Position numbers and translations under genes: made by a program | Source: Kushneria indalinina DSM 14324 | GTDB lineage: Bacteria > Pseudomonadota > Gammaproteobacteria > Pseudomonadales > Halomonadaceae | Assembly (NCBI RefSeq): GCF_003385845.1 | Contig: NZ_QRDJ01000006.1 | Coordinates: 744,001-808,000, forward strand | Direction of reading: 5' to 3' | Length of the DNA stretch: 64,000 nt | The notes under the pieces: model-generated | The model's database searches: none | Told to the model about the DNA's origin: nothing | What the model saw: the letters and a program-made list of their open reading frames with translations, nothing else | Shown: piece by piece, positions 10,454 to 19,526 of the stretch | Layout: every line of letters starts with the position of its first letter | How positions within the stretch are numbered: the first letter of the stretch is position 1

Positions 10454-11155
10454 ATGTCAGAGGCCTTGCAGGGTGATTTTGACTTCTGGTGGCAAGCGCC
10501 GGGAGAGTGGGTAGAACCCCCCAACGAACGCAAGGGCGGCCTCAGCGGCGTCCGATTTGTCAGCCCTGACCCCGGGGGACCTGCCTATTACGTCAAGATT
10601 CAGCACGGTCACCTGTTTCGTAGTCTGCGCTATCCGCTGGGCCGGCCGACAACGGTGCGTGAATGGCAGGGGCTCAGGCGGTGTCAGGCGCTGGGGGTAA
10701 ATGCGCCGCAGCCGGTCTTTTTCAAGGCCAGAAAAAGCGGGCAGGGGTGGCAGGCCGTCATGGTGACCGAGGCGCTACTGTGTTATCAAAGCCTGCAGGC
10801 GATGCTGGCGGCTGACGACCATTCGCCCGAACAGCGCTCGGCAATATTCACGGCACTGGCGGAAAATCTCGTCAGGCTGCATCGCAGTGGCTACAAGCAT
10901 GGGCATCTTTATCCCAAGGAAGTGCTGGTGCGTCTTGAGGATGACAAAAGGGCGAGTACCGCCCTCGTGGATCTGGAAAAATGTCAGCGCCGTCCATCAG
11001 GGCATCTGGCGGCCATGCGCGACCTGACGCGTCTTTTTGGCGACGCTCGATCGATGGGGATGCATGATGACGAATGCCATCTGATGATGGATATCTACCG
11101 GGATTCAGGAATTACGCTGGACAGGGCGCGGCTCATGTTGCCGCGGGTACGTTAG
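10454..11155 (+). CDS. InaA/Kdo-kinase family protein (lipopolysaccharide-kinase-like)
   Basis: A 233-residue protein of the lipopolysaccharide kinase (Kdo/WaaP) superfamily, InaA branch. Visible are an N-lobe strand with lysine (AYYVKIQHG), the GRPTTVREW segment, a catalytic-loop equivalent RSGYKHGHLYPKEVLV where the usual HxD aspartate is not conserved, and ALVDLEKCQRRP replacing DFG with a D-x-E. These features are typical of InaA proteins, so the altered loop does not imply decay. The ATG at 10454 gives the normal N-terminus; the frame is open 25 codons upstream. InaA is weak-acid/stress-inducible in other bacteria, but its substrate is unsettled. Confidence 0.78.
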   Translation: MSEALQGDFDFWWQAPGEWVEPPNERKGGLSGVRFVSPDPGGPAYYVKIQHGHLFRSLRYPLGRPTTVREWQGLRRCQALGVNAPQPVFFKARKSGQGWQAVMVTEALLCYQSLQAMLAADDHSPEQRSAIFTALAENLVRLHRSGYKHGHLYPKEVLVRLEDDKRASTALVDLEKCQRRPSGHLAAMRDLTRLFGDARSMGMHDDECHLMMDIYRDSGITLDRARLMLPRVR

Positions 11156-11197
11156 GTGCGCCCGCAGACGCACCATCACAAAAAGCAATAACGTCGT

Positions 11198-11842
11198 TTA
11201 AAGGCTGTTGCCGTCTCCACCGCGTATCACCCCGACACCAACGCCCTCGATATCCAGACTTTGTCGTGTCAGATCGATCGTGATGGGCTCAAACTCCGGA
11301 TTCTCGGCAATCAGACTCACGATGCTGCCCTGACGCTTGAAGCGCTTGACGGTGACATCGTCTCCCAGTCGAGCCACGACAATCTGCCCGTCGCGAGCAT
11401 CGTGTGTACGGTGGACGGCCAGCAGATCACCATCCAGAATGCCGGCATCGCGCATGGAAAGACCGCGTACGCGAAGCAGATAGTCTGCGCCCGGATTGAA
11501 AAAATCTGCAGGCATCGGGCAGTAGCGCGAGATATGTTCGGCGGCAAGAATCGGGCTGCCGGCAGCCACTTCGCCGATCACGGGCAGGCCCGTCATGAGG
11601 CTTTCCTGTTCCTGACCGACCAGTTCCTGGTGTGAAATACGAATGCCGCGCGACGTTCCGGGAATCATTTCGATGACGCCCTTCTTGCGTAGGGCGCGCA
11701 GGTGCTCTTCGGCGGCATTGGGCGAGCGAAATCCAAGGGCACCGGCGATTTCGGCGCGCGTGGGCGGGTAACCGAGTTCACTGATGGTCCTGGCAATGAA
11801 ATCGAATACGGCCTGTTGGCGTGCGGTCAACGGTCGTGTCAT
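11198..11842 (-). CDS. lexA: SOS-response repressor and self-cleaving protease LexA
   Basis: Represses SOS genes and cleaves itself when stimulated by RecA filaments. The 214-residue protein has an N-terminal winged helix ([12 protein letters not shown], then [16 protein letters not shown]), the cleavage site Ala94-Gly95 in VAAGSP, catalytic Ser129 in RGLSM and Lys166 in DDVTVKRF. All key residues are intact. It is transcribed divergently from psrA; two LexA-box-like half-site pairs lie immediately upstream of its start, suggesting autoregulation. No sulA adjoins it, unlike in Pseudomonas. Confidence 0.97.
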   Translation of the reverse strand: MTRPLTARQQAVFDFIARTISELGYPPTRAEIAGALGFRSPNAAEEHLRALRKKGVIEMIPGTSRGIRISHQELVGQEQESLMTGLPVIGEVAAGSPILAAEHISRYCPMPADFFNPGADYLLRVRGLSMRDAGILDGDLLAVHRTHDARDGQIVVARLGDDVTVKRFKRQGSIVSLIAENPEFEPITIDLTRQSLDIEGVGVGVIRGGDGNSL

Positions 11843-11854
11843 GTGCAGTGGCCA

Positions 11855-11887
11855 TTGTTGATGTATACAGTATGTGATTGTATCCAG
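11855..11887. promoter_or_regulatory. Two tandem imperfect LexA-type operators upstream of lexA
   Basis: The gammaproteobacterial SOS box is CTG-N10-CAG. On the plus strand TTG-N10-CAG lies at 11855-11870 and ATG-N10-CAG at 11872-11887; each has an exact CAG half (CTG on the lexA strand) and one weaker half. They start about 13 bases upstream of the lexA ATG, where autoregulatory boxes are expected. Confidence 0.5.
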
Positions 11888-12007
11888 TCATCAGAGCAAT
11901 GCAAGCGCTTCGATACTGTCGCAGGGGCAGGTACCAGGCGGCAATGGTGATACCATCAATGACTGGTCTGTACGTTTTATTTTCATGACAGAGAACCGAT
12001 ATTTCAC

Positions 12008-12718
12008 ATGGTGCCATCCGATACCGTGACCCGAATCCTTGATGCGGCCGAAGTCCTGTTTGCCGAATATGGCTTTTCCGAGACTTCCCTGCGTCGTATC
12101 ACCGGACGGGCCGAAGTTAATCTGGCCGCTGTCAACTATCACTTCGGCTCCAAGCAGGCCCTGATACAGGCAGTATTTTTCCGATATCTGGATCCCTTCA
12201 GTGTGGATCTGCACCGACGGCTCGATGCACTGGAAGCAAGCGAGGCGGGGGCATCAAATCTTGAGGGGCTGCTCGACACGCTCTTTGCCAGCGTGCTGGA
12301 AATGCCTTCCAATAATCATGATCTGAGAACGTTCATGAAGCTTTTGGGGCTTGCCTACTCGCAGGCACAGCGCCACCTTCGTGACGAGCTTCGCAGCCAT
12401 TACGGCAATATCTTTTCACGATTTTTGAAGCTGCTCAGACAGGCCACGCCGGAACTGGCCGATGATGAGCGTTTCTGGCGACTGCACTTCATGCTGGGGT
12501 CGGTCATCTTTACCCTGTCCGGGCTCAATACGCTGCGTGACATTGCCGAGCATGACTACCATCAGCGCATCACGATTCGAGAGCTGGCCCAGCGGTTGAA
12601 GCCGGTCGCACTGCATGCCCTGCGGGCGCCGGTTGCCGATGTTACTCCGGCCTGCGTGGTTGATCATCATCTGGACAGCCAGGTGGCTTCTCACCCCAAG
12701 ACAGGAACGCATTCATGA
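12008..12718 (+). CDS. psrA: TetR-family regulator PsrA
   Basis: A 236-residue TetR-type repressor. The N-terminal helix-turn-helix (TVTRILDAAEVLFAEYGF, then TSLRRITGRAEVNLAAVNYHFGSK) and the following segment ALIQAVFFRYLDPF are nearly identical to PsrA of pseudomonads. There it senses long-chain fatty acids, represses beta-oxidation genes and influences rpoS. The synteny lexA-psrA-nagZ also matches Pseudomonas. It overlaps nagZ by four bases (ATGA). I found no clear PsrA palindrome (GAAAC-N4-GTTTC type) in the 165 bases upstream. Confidence 0.88.
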   Translation: MVPSDTVTRILDAAEVLFAEYGFSETSLRRITGRAEVNLAAVNYHFGSKQALIQAVFFRYLDPFSVDLHRRLDALEASEAGASNLEGLLDTLFASVLEMPSNNHDLRTFMKLLGLAYSQAQRHLRDELRSHYGNIFSRFLKLLRQATPELADDERFWRLHFMLGSVIFTLSGLNTLRDIAEHDYHQRITIRELAQRLKPVALHALRAPVADVTPACVVDHHLDSQVASHPKTGTHS

Positions 12719-13752
12719 CCGATTCCCGGGCCGAAACCTTTGGCGGGCCTCTCATGTGCGATATTCAGGGGACACGCCTGAGCGACAGGGAAAGTGCCTG
12801 GCTCTCCCATCCCTGCGTAGGCGGTATCATTCTTTTTGCGCGCAATGTCGAGTCCCCCGAGCAGATGCGAAAGCTCTGTGACGACATTCGTCAATGCCGC
12901 CCGAACATCGTCATCGGTATTGATCAGGAAGGCGGGCGGGTTCAGCGCCTTCGCAACGGCGTAACGAACCTGCCCCCCATGGCGCGGCTGGGCCATTATT
13001 ATCGGCAGTCCCCTGATGAGGCGCTGACGCTTGCCCGGGATACCGGCTGGCTGCTGGCGATGGAAATGGCCGCCTGCGGGGCAGATTTTTCCTTTGCGCC
13101 GGTGCTGGATCTGGACGATAGCCGCTGCCCGGCTATCGGCAACCGTGCCTTTTCCGATGACCCGCAGCATGTTTCGGCGCTGGGCGGCGCCTTTATCGAG
13201 GGCTTCAGGGAGGCCGGCATGGCCAGTATCGGCAAGCATTTTCCGGGCCATGGTGGCGTCACACTCGATTCACACCTAGTGATGCCGGAAGATACCCGAA
13301 CGCTTGAGACGCTCGAGTCGCATGATCTGATTCCCTTCCGCGCGCTGTCCGACGAACTGACCGGTGTCATGCCGGCGCATGTACGCTTTACCCAAATCGA
13401 TGACCGGCCTGCCGGCTTTTCGCGACGCTGGCTGGAATATCTACGTCACGATATCGGCTTTGAGGGCGTCATTGTTTCCGACGATCTCTCAATGGAAGGG
13501 GCCGCCATGGCGGGCGGGCCCGGTGAGCGCGTTCTGGCAGCGCTGGACGCCGGCTGTGACCTGACCCTGCTATGCAACGATCCTGACACCGCAGCGCAGG
13601 CCCGCGATACACTGACATCGCATGACATGGCACCAGCGAGCCGGCAGCGTCTGAGCAGGCTTTACTTCAGCGGTGAGCGTCTGACGCTTGAAACGCTAAT
13701 GGCGCTGCCGCGCTGGCAGCGTACGCGGGATCAGCTACAGCAGATCGACTGA
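12715..13752 (+). CDS. nagZ: Beta-N-acetylglucosaminidase NagZ
   Basis: Family 3 glycoside hydrolase that removes N-acetylglucosamine from anhydromuropeptides in peptidoglycan recycling, in the cytoplasm. The 345-residue protein carries the signature KHFPGHG (from Lys174), the loop with the catalytic Asp-His pair, and the nucleophile Asp256 in VIVSDDLSMEGA. DQEGGRVQRL near residue 65 is the substrate-binding segment. No signal peptide is present, as expected. Its start overlaps the psrA stop. In bacteria with AmpC its products influence beta-lactamase induction. Confidence 0.95.
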   Translation: MTDSRAETFGGPLMCDIQGTRLSDRESAWLSHPCVGGIILFARNVESPEQMRKLCDDIRQCRPNIVIGIDQEGGRVQRLRNGVTNLPPMARLGHYYRQSPDEALTLARDTGWLLAMEMAACGADFSFAPVLDLDDSRCPAIGNRAFSDDPQHVSALGGAFIEGFREAGMASIGKHFPGHGGVTLDSHLVMPEDTRTLETLESHDLIPFRALSDELTGVMPAHVRFTQIDDRPAGFSRRWLEYLRHDIGFEGVIVSDDLSMEGAAMAGGPGERVLAALDAGCDLTLLCNDPDTAAQARDTLTSHDMAPASRQRLSRLYFSGERLTLETLMALPRWQRTRDQLQQID

Positions 13753-13792
13753 CGCTCAAACACACTCGACGACCTGAAGAGGCTCCTTCCTT

Positions 13793-15076
13793 ATGGAAGC
13801 AACCGCGCTCTGGCAACAACTGCTGATCGAGCTGCGCGACCGCCTGGATCAACTGACCGGTCTGCCGGGCTGGGCCCTCATGCTGATCGGACTGACGCTT
13901 TTGACGGTGGTCGTCGATATCACGGGGGCACTTCTGTTGCGTCGTCTGGAGCGGCGTCTACGTCGCAGCCCCAGGCGCTGGGACGATGCTCTGGTGCACG
14001 GTGCTCGTGTGCCCTTTCGGGTCTGGCTGTGGAGCGGTGCCCTGTGCGTGATCCTGACCCTGGTGGCTCAGGAGATTGAGTTTGAAGGGGCCAGCCGCTA
14101 TATGGGTCTGACGTTCGGGATGATTACCCTGATATTGATCTTCTGGGGTGAAATCCGCCTGATGCAGCGTCTCGAGCAGCGCATGGTCTTTCCGCCCGGC
14201 AATTCGCGCTCGCCTCCGATGGACCAGACCACGGCCTCGGCCGTGACCAAGATCGTGGGCGCGTTAACCCTGCTCACTGTCATGCTGCTGGGCATGCAGC
14301 TGCTGGGCGTCGACATGTCCAGCATTCTGGCGGTCGGCGGTGCCGGCGGCCTGCTGATCGGATTTGCCGCACGCGATGTCATGGCCAATTTCTTTGGCGG
14401 CATGGTGATTCATCTGGACAAGCCCTTTCGGGTGGGGCACTGGATTCGTTCACCTGATCGCGATATCGAAGGCGTTGTTGAAGACATTGGCTGGCGCCTG
14501 ACCCGTATACGTACCTTTGCCGGCCCTCCCATCTACGTGCCCAACGCCGCATTCAACCGTATTACCATCGAAACCCCGTCACGCATGCAGGCACGTCTCA
14601 TCTGGGAAAATGTTGGCATACGCTATCAGGACGCCGGGGCGATCGAGGCGATTACCGGCGATATACGCGACATGCTCGATCGGGACGAGGAGATCAATAG
14701 CGATGAACTGATCACGGTGAATTTTAACCAGTATGGTGATTACTCGCTGAATCTGATGATCTATGCCCTGAGCAGTGTCACCGATTGGCAGCGCTACAAT
14801 GAGACCCGACAGCGCATACTGCTCAAGGTCCGCGACATTATCTATCGCCATGGTGCTGAACTGGCGCTGCCTGCTTCAAGGATTTATGTCCCTGACGAGG
14901 TCCGCTTGAGCAGCGTGGCGGAGCAGGCGAACCTTGAGCCCGAGCAGGATTCACGTCAGGATAACGCCCCTCAAAATTCCCGATCGGCAGCCAAAAGCCG
15001 AGCGCGGGACCAGGACGGGGGGCAAAAGGCCCCGTTTGATACCGAACCCAACAGTGAGTCAGATGGCGATGGCTGA
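13793..15076 (+). CDS. MscS-family mechanosensitive channel
   Basis: A 427-residue inner-membrane protein with about four hydrophobic segments: residues 20-45, 80-97, 103-122 and 150-190. The last holds the Gly/Ala-rich pore helix SILAVGGAGGLLIGFAARDVMANFFGG, given here only by its key residues: AVGGAGG then IGFAARD. The beta domain follows (DKPFRVGHWIRSPD, GVVEDIGWRLTRIRT), then a C-terminal domain and a charged, poorly ordered tail of some 60 residues. It would release solutes under hypo-osmotic shock, relevant to a halophile. It overlaps hpt by 14 bases. Confidence 0.9.
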   Translation: MEATALWQQLLIELRDRLDQLTGLPGWALMLIGLTLLTVVVDITGALLLRRLERRLRRSPRRWDDALVHGARVPFRVWLWSGALCVILTLVAQEIEFEGASRYMGLTFGMITLILIFWGEIRLMQRLEQRMVFPPGNSRSPPMDQTTASAVTKIVGALTLLTVMLLGMQLLGVDMSSILAVGGAGGLLIGFAARDVMANFFGGMVIHLDKPFRVGHWIRSPDRDIEGVVEDIGWRLTRIRTFAGPPIYVPNAAFNRITIETPSRMQARLIWENVGIRYQDAGAIEAITGDIRDMLDRDEEINSDELITVNFNQYGDYSLNLMIYALSSVTDWQRYNETRQRILLKVRDIIYRHGAELALPASRIYVPDEVRLSSVAEQANLEPEQDSRQDNAPQNSRSAAKSRARDQDGGQKAPFDTEPNSESDGDG

Positions 15077-15656
15077 AAAGCACGATGGTCACCTCGAGAT
15101 AGCCCAGTATCACAACGACATGAAGGTTTTGATGGATGAGGCAGACTGCCTGATCGATCTGCCTGCCGTCGAAAGGGCGCTGGATGACATGGCCGAGCAA
15201 CTGACGCAGTCGCTTTCTGACAGCATGCCGGTGTTCTACTGCGTGATGAACGGCGGGCTGATCACGACCGGCCATCTGCTGACACGGCTGGGGTTTCCGC
15301 TGGAAGTGGATTATCTCCATGCCACGCGCTACCGCGGCGGTCTGCGCGGCGGTGAGCTGTTCTGGCGTGTCTCACCGGAAATTCCCATGGCGGGCCGTCA
15401 CGTGGTCATCGTGGACGACATTCTGGATGAAGGGGCAACGCTTGCCGCCATTCTTGACTATTGCCATCAGGCGGGCGCGGCCAGTGTGTCATCGGCGGTG
15501 CTGGTCGAAAAAATGCATGAGCGCAAGGCGGTTCCCGATCTCAAGGCAGACTACTGTGGTCTGGAGGTCGAGGATCGCTATGTGTTCGGTTTCGGCATGG
15601 ATTACAAGGGCTACTGGCGCAACGCGCCGGGAATTTTCGCACCGCGCGGGCTCTGA
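15063..15656 (+). CDS. hpt: Hypoxanthine-guanine phosphoribosyltransferase
   Basis: Salvages hypoxanthine and/or guanine to nucleotides with PRPP. The 197-residue protein shows the PRPP-binding motif VVIVDDILDEGATL at about residues 113-126, an N-terminal YCVMNGG, and the base-binding segment near VEDRYVFGFGMDYKGYWR. The ATG at 15063 (or 15069) was chosen as the first giving a family-like N-terminus; it overlaps the channel gene. A convergent hairpin separates it from mfd. Relative preference for guanine, hypoxanthine or xanthine cannot be read. Confidence 0.9.
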   Translation: MAMAEKHDGHLEIAQYHNDMKVLMDEADCLIDLPAVERALDDMAEQLTQSLSDSMPVFYCVMNGGLITTGHLLTRLGFPLEVDYLHATRYRGGLRGGELFWRVSPEIPMAGRHVVIVDDILDEGATLAAILDYCHQAGAASVSSAVLVEKMHERKAVPDLKADYCGLEVEDRYVFGFGMDYKGYWRNAPGIFAPRGL

Positions 15657-15743
15657 TCGGGCCCTCATCGGTTAGCTTTCTTCATGCTGACATTCTGATG
15701 ACGTTAGAGCGCTAAATCCGAAAGCGCCCTGCCGTAATGAGCA

Positions 15744-15776
15744 ACAAGGGGCCGGCCACTGTGGCCGGCCCCTTGT
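15744..15776. terminator. Long perfect palindrome between convergent hpt and mfd
   Basis: ACAAGGGGCCGGCCAC at 15744-15759 pairs fully with 15761-15776, giving a stem of at least 14 bp with a tiny loop. There is no proper T run on either side, so it may act as a strong bidirectional block to transcription or RNA decay rather than a textbook terminator. Confidence 0.6.
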
Positions 15777-15826
15777 CGTGTGGCGTCATCAATCAGCGTG
15801 ACTGCCTGGCTGACGTATCCAGGGTG

Positions 15827-18800
15827 TCAGGGCTTTTGATTGAAGTGATCCAGCAGGGATTCGATCGCGGCAAAGCGCGTCTCGGCTGTCTCCATGGGCT
15901 GTTCAAATCGCAGGGTGTCGGCGCCATCAAGACGATATTGACTGGGCGCCTTCTGCATCATTTTGACCAGCGTCATGGGTTCAACCGAGGTTTCCGGGCT
16001 GAACTGTATTCGCCCGCGCTTGTCACCGGCCTCCAGCCGCGTAATGCCCAGCCGCTCGGCTTTGAAACGCAGAGTGGCCTGGCGGAAAAGGTGTTTGACC
16101 GGCTCCGGCAGCAGTCCAAATCGATCGATCATCTCGACCTGAAGCTCGCGTAGCTCCCCATCGTTTTTGGCGTTGCTGATCCGCTTGTACATGACCAGAC
16201 GCTGCTGCACGTCATGCATGTAGTCTTCGGGGATCAGCGCCGGCAGCCCGAGGCTGATATCCACGCCTTCCGACATAGGGGCTTCGATGTTGGGCGTCTT
16301 GCCGCTTCGAATGGCATTGACGGCCCGGTCGAGCATTTCCATATAAAGGCTGTAGCCGATGGTCTCGATCTGGCCGCTTTGCTCCTCGCCCAGCAGCTCT
16401 CCGGCACCGCGAATCTCCAGGTCGTGGCTGGCAAGGGTAAAGCCTGCGCCCAAGTCTTCGGCCTGTGTAATCGCCTCGAGCCGCTTGGTCGCATCCGTTG
16501 TGATCTGCTTCGGAGGCGGGGTGAGCAGATAGGCGTAGGCCTGATGATGTGAACGGCCCACGCGCCCTCGCAGCTGGTGAAGCTGGGCGAGGCCGAATTT
16601 GTCGGCGCGCTCGATGATGATGGTGTTGGCGCTGGGCACATCGATGCCGGTTTCGATGATGGTAGAGCACACCAGCACATTGAAGCGCTTGTGATAGAAA
16701 TCGGACATCGCGCGTTCCAGGGCACGCTCGGCCATCTGGCCATGGGCCACGCCCACGCGCGCGTCGGGCACCAGTTCGCGCACCTTGTCGGCCGTGGCCT
16801 CGATCGATTTGACCTCATTGTGCAGATAGTAGACCTGACCGCCGCGCAGCAGTTCGCGCAAGACCGCTTCCTTGAGCACCGCTTGGTTGCGCTGCTGCAC
16901 GAAGGTCTTGACCGACAGCCGGCGCGCCGGCGGCGTGGCGATGATGGAAAGATCGCGCATACCGCTCATGGCCATCGACAGCGTCCGCGGGATCGGCGTG
17001 GCGGTCAGGGTCAGGATGTCGACCTCGGCGCGAAGGGATTTGAGCCTTTCCTTCTGATGGACGCCAAAGCGGTGCTCTTCATCAACGATGACCAGTCCCA
17101 GGTTGGCAAACTCTAGTTCCTTGCCCAGCAGCTTGTGCGTGCCGATGACGATATCGATGCGACCATCATTGAGGCGTTCAAGCGTCTGCGACTGCAGCTT
17201 GCCGCCCTGAAAGCGTGACAGGATATCGATGTTGATGGCCGAGTCGGCGAAGCGGTCGCGGAAGTTGTCAAAGTGCTGCTGTGCCAGCAGCGTGGTCGGC
17301 ACCAGTACGGCCACCTGGCGACCGGACTGTACGGCCAGAAAGGCCGCTCGCATCGCCACTTCCGTCTTGCCAAAGCCGACGTCGCCGCAGATCACGCGAT
17401 CCATCGGCTGGGGCGATGTCATGTCATGGATCACGGCATCGATGGCCATGCGCTGGTCGGGTGTTTCCTCAAATGGGAAGGTGGCGGCAAAGCGGGCGTA
17501 TTCCTGGCCCGGCGGTTCACAGGCGAAGCCTTCGCGCGCCTCGCGCCTGGCGTAGACATCGAGCAGTTCGGCCGCCGTGTCGCGGACCTTTTCTGCTGCC
17601 TTGCGCCGTGCCTTTTCCCACTGATCACTGCCCAGCTTGTGCAGCGGGGCGCTGTCATCGCTGGCGCCGGCATAGCGGGAAATCAGATGAAGACTGTCGA
17701 CCGGCACATAAAGGCGAGCGCCGCTGGCATATTCCAGCGTCAGAAATTCGGCCGGCATGCCGCCGGCATCGAGGGTTTCAAGCCCCAGGTAGCGACCGAC
17801 GCCATGGCCCTTGTGAACGACCGGCGCACCTTCCCTGAGTTCGGAGAGGTGGCGTATGGCCAGTTCGTTGTCATCCGTGGCACGGCTGCGCCGGCGGCTC
17901 TGGCGCACAATCTCGCCGTGCAATTCGGTCTCGGTCAGTACCAGCAGCTTTTCGCTTTCCAGCCAGAGCCCACGCTCGAGACCACCCTCCACGAGCGCAT
18001 GAGTCTGGCTGGCGTTGAGAAAGCTCTGCCAGCTGTCCGTGTCACCCAGGGAGAGGTTCAGAGGCGCCAGGGTTTCGTGCAGGGCTTCCTGTCGGCCACG
18101 CGACTCTGCCACAAACAGTACACGAAGGTCGTCGTGCGTGGACAGAAACTGCTCCAGTGCTGCCAGCGGCCGGGCCGCACGACCGTCAATGGCAATCTCG
18201 GGCAGGGCGGCGCCTTCAACAGGGGTACCCTCATCATCGGTGCGCCACTGCAGGCGCGGGTAGCGGTTGATCTGCCCGAAGAGTTCCGCCACCGGGATAA
18301 AGGCTTTTGCCGGGGGCAGGAGCGGGCGCGTGGGATCAACGCCAAGGTTTTCATAGCGCCCGGTGATGGACTGCCAGTGACCTTCGGCCGCCTCGAAACT
18401 GCCCGGCATCAGGGCACAACGCAGGTCGTCACCGATATGGTCGAAAAGCGTCGATGTCCGCTCAAAAAAAAGCGGCAGATACTGCTCCAGCCCCGGCGAT
18501 GGAATGCCCTGCAGGGCATCGAGATAGAGCGGACAGTGGCGCGGGTCGACATCAAAAATTGTTTCGAAGCCCTCTCGAAACCGCGCAATGGCCTCCTGCG
18601 TCAGCGGATATTCATGGGCCGGCAGCAGCTCGATGCGCTCGATGCGATCCGTCGAGCGCTGCGTGTCGGGATCGAAATGACGAAGCGTATCGACGTCATC
18701 GTCAAACAGGTCGATGCGAAGCGGGTGCTCACTGCCGACCGGATAGAGATCGATCAATGCCCCGCGAAAAGCGTATTCACCGGGTTCGTAGACGGTCTCA

Positions 18801-19276
18801 ACGGCGCGATAGCCGGCGAGGTGGAGCTGTTCGCGAAAATGCTGGCGGTCCAGCGACATGCCTGTTTCCAGATGCAGGGCCTGCACGGCGACATAGTCGG
18901 TCGGCGGCAGGCGCTGCATGAGGGTGTTGACCGGCGCCAGAACGATGCTCTGGTACTGGTGCTGAAGCTGTCGCAGGGTGCGCAGGCGCTCCGATACGAT
19001 GTCCTGATGGGGAGAAAAGCTGTCGTAGGGCAGGGTTTCCCAGTCAGGAAAGACCAGCACCTCCTGATCGCTGAAAAAGCGCAGTGCCAGGGCCATGCGC
19101 TGGGCACTCGCCGAGTCCGGCGTGATCACGAGCAAAGGCGTGTTTTCGGCCCCGGCCAGATGGGCCATGGTGAGCGCATCAGCGCTGCCCTCGGGCAGTC
19201 GCCAGCGTGTATTTTCCCGCGCAGGGACAAGCGCAGGGGGCGCAAGGGGGCTGATGGTGTGGCTATGCGATGGCAT
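15827..19276 (-). CDS. mfd: Transcription-repair coupling factor Mfd
   Basis: ATP-driven translocase that removes RNA polymerase stalled at DNA lesions and recruits UvrA. The 1149-residue protein has an N-terminal UvrB-like module (LLVITPDSASAQRM, VLVFPDWETLPYD), the RNA-polymerase-interaction domain (VHKGHGVGRYLGLETL, then FLTLEYASGARLYVPV), the RecG-like helicase domain with Walker A GDVGFGKTEV near residue 635 and DEEH near 729, motif VI with QLRGRVGRS, and the C-terminal TRCF domain. All parts appear intact. It is divergent from gap across a 404-base gap. Confidence 0.97.
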   Translation of the reverse strand: MPSHSHTISPLAPPALVPARENTRWRLPEGSADALTMAHLAGAENTPLLVITPDSASAQRMALALRFFSDQEVLVFPDWETLPYDSFSPHQDIVSERLRTLRQLQHQYQSIVLAPVNTLMQRLPPTDYVAVQALHLETGMSLDRQHFREQLHLAGYRAVETVYEPGEYAFRGALIDLYPVGSEHPLRIDLFDDDVDTLRHFDPDTQRSTDRIERIELLPAHEYPLTQEAIARFREGFETIFDVDPRHCPLYLDALQGIPSPGLEQYLPLFFERTSTLFDHIGDDLRCALMPGSFEAAEGHWQSITGRYENLGVDPTRPLLPPAKAFIPVAELFGQINRYPRLQWRTDDEGTPVEGAALPEIAIDGRAARPLAALEQFLSTHDDLRVLFVAESRGRQEALHETLAPLNLSLGDTDSWQSFLNASQTHALVEGGLERGLWLESEKLLVLTETELHGEIVRQSRRRSRATDDNELAIRHLSELREGAPVVHKGHGVGRYLGLETLDAGGMPAEFLTLEYASGARLYVPVDSLHLISRYAGASDDSAPLHKLGSDQWEKARRKAAEKVRDTAAELLDVYARREAREGFACEPPGQEYARFAATFPFEETPDQRMAIDAVIHDMTSPQPMDRVICGDVGFGKTEVAMRAAFLAVQSGRQVAVLVPTTLLAQQHFDNFRDRFADSAINIDILSRFQGGKLQSQTLERLNDGRIDIVIGTHKLLGKELEFANLGLVIVDEEHRFGVHQKERLKSLRAEVDILTLTATPIPRTLSMAMSGMRDLSIIATPPARRLSVKTFVQQRNQAVLKEAVLRELLRGGQVYYLHNEVKSIEATADKVRELVPDARVGVAHGQMAERALERAMSDFYHKRFNVLVCSTIIETGIDVPSANTIIIERADKFGLAQLHQLRGRVGRSHHQAYAYLLTPPPKQITTDATKRLEAITQAEDLGAGFTLASHDLEIRGAGELLGEEQSGQIETIGYSLYMEMLDRAVNAIRSGKTPNIEAPMSEGVDISLGLPALIPEDYMHDVQQRLVMYKRISNAKNDGELRELQVEMIDRFGLLPEPVKHLFRQATLRFKAERLGITRLEAGDKRGRIQFSPETSVEPMTLVKMMQKAPSQYRLDGADTLRFEQPMETAETRFAAIESLLDHFNQKP

Positions 19277-19491
19277 GGGTCACTTCAGATCGATGGGCAC
19301 GTGGACAAAGTGCGGACAGTATCGTCGATATGGAAGAGGTTTGCGTTGAAGTCTGTCATACCCGAGGCATAAAGCGTTCTTTCGCAACGCATCATTATGC
19401 CGTGAAAACGGCACCGATTGTGCTTTCCGAGGCTGGAAGTTGCTGTGAAGCGGTGAGTACAGGGAGAGGCGCCTGTCAACTTATGCTTTGG

Positions 19492-19506
19492 TGTAGTGAG
19501 ACTACA
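19492..19506. promoter_or_regulatory. HexR-like operator upstream of gap
   Basis: Perfect interrupted palindrome TGTAGT-GAG-ACTACA. The gammaproteobacterial HexR consensus is TGTARTWWWAYTACA; only two bases of the central triplet deviate. HexR is the KDPG-responsive regulator of gap, pyk, zwf and edd in related bacteria. The site lies about 20 bases upstream of the -35 element, a position more typical of activation than of repression, though it could also serve the mfd side. Confidence 0.65.
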
Positions 19507-19526
19507 TTTTTGCGACTACGCAACCA

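Noticed and set aside
10724-10900. Loss of the catalytic aspartate in the InaA-type kinase as a sign of pseudogenisation
   Set aside because: The altered loop is typical of InaA proteins; the frame is intact and other motifs are conserved.
11155-11174. GGTGCG/CGCACC hairpin between the kinase gene and lexA as a terminator
   Set aside because: Only six base pairs with an eight-base loop, and no T run follows on either strand.
11861-11888. AT-rich palindromic stretch considered as a dif recombination site near the tus region
   Set aside because: It does not match the dif core and is far better explained as LexA operators; no other dif-like sequence was seen.
17273-19372. 699-codon open frame on the plus strand opposite mfd
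   Set aside because: It lies wholly antisense to the clearly conserved mfd gene, has no ribosome-binding site or domain, and reflects the codon bias of the real gene.
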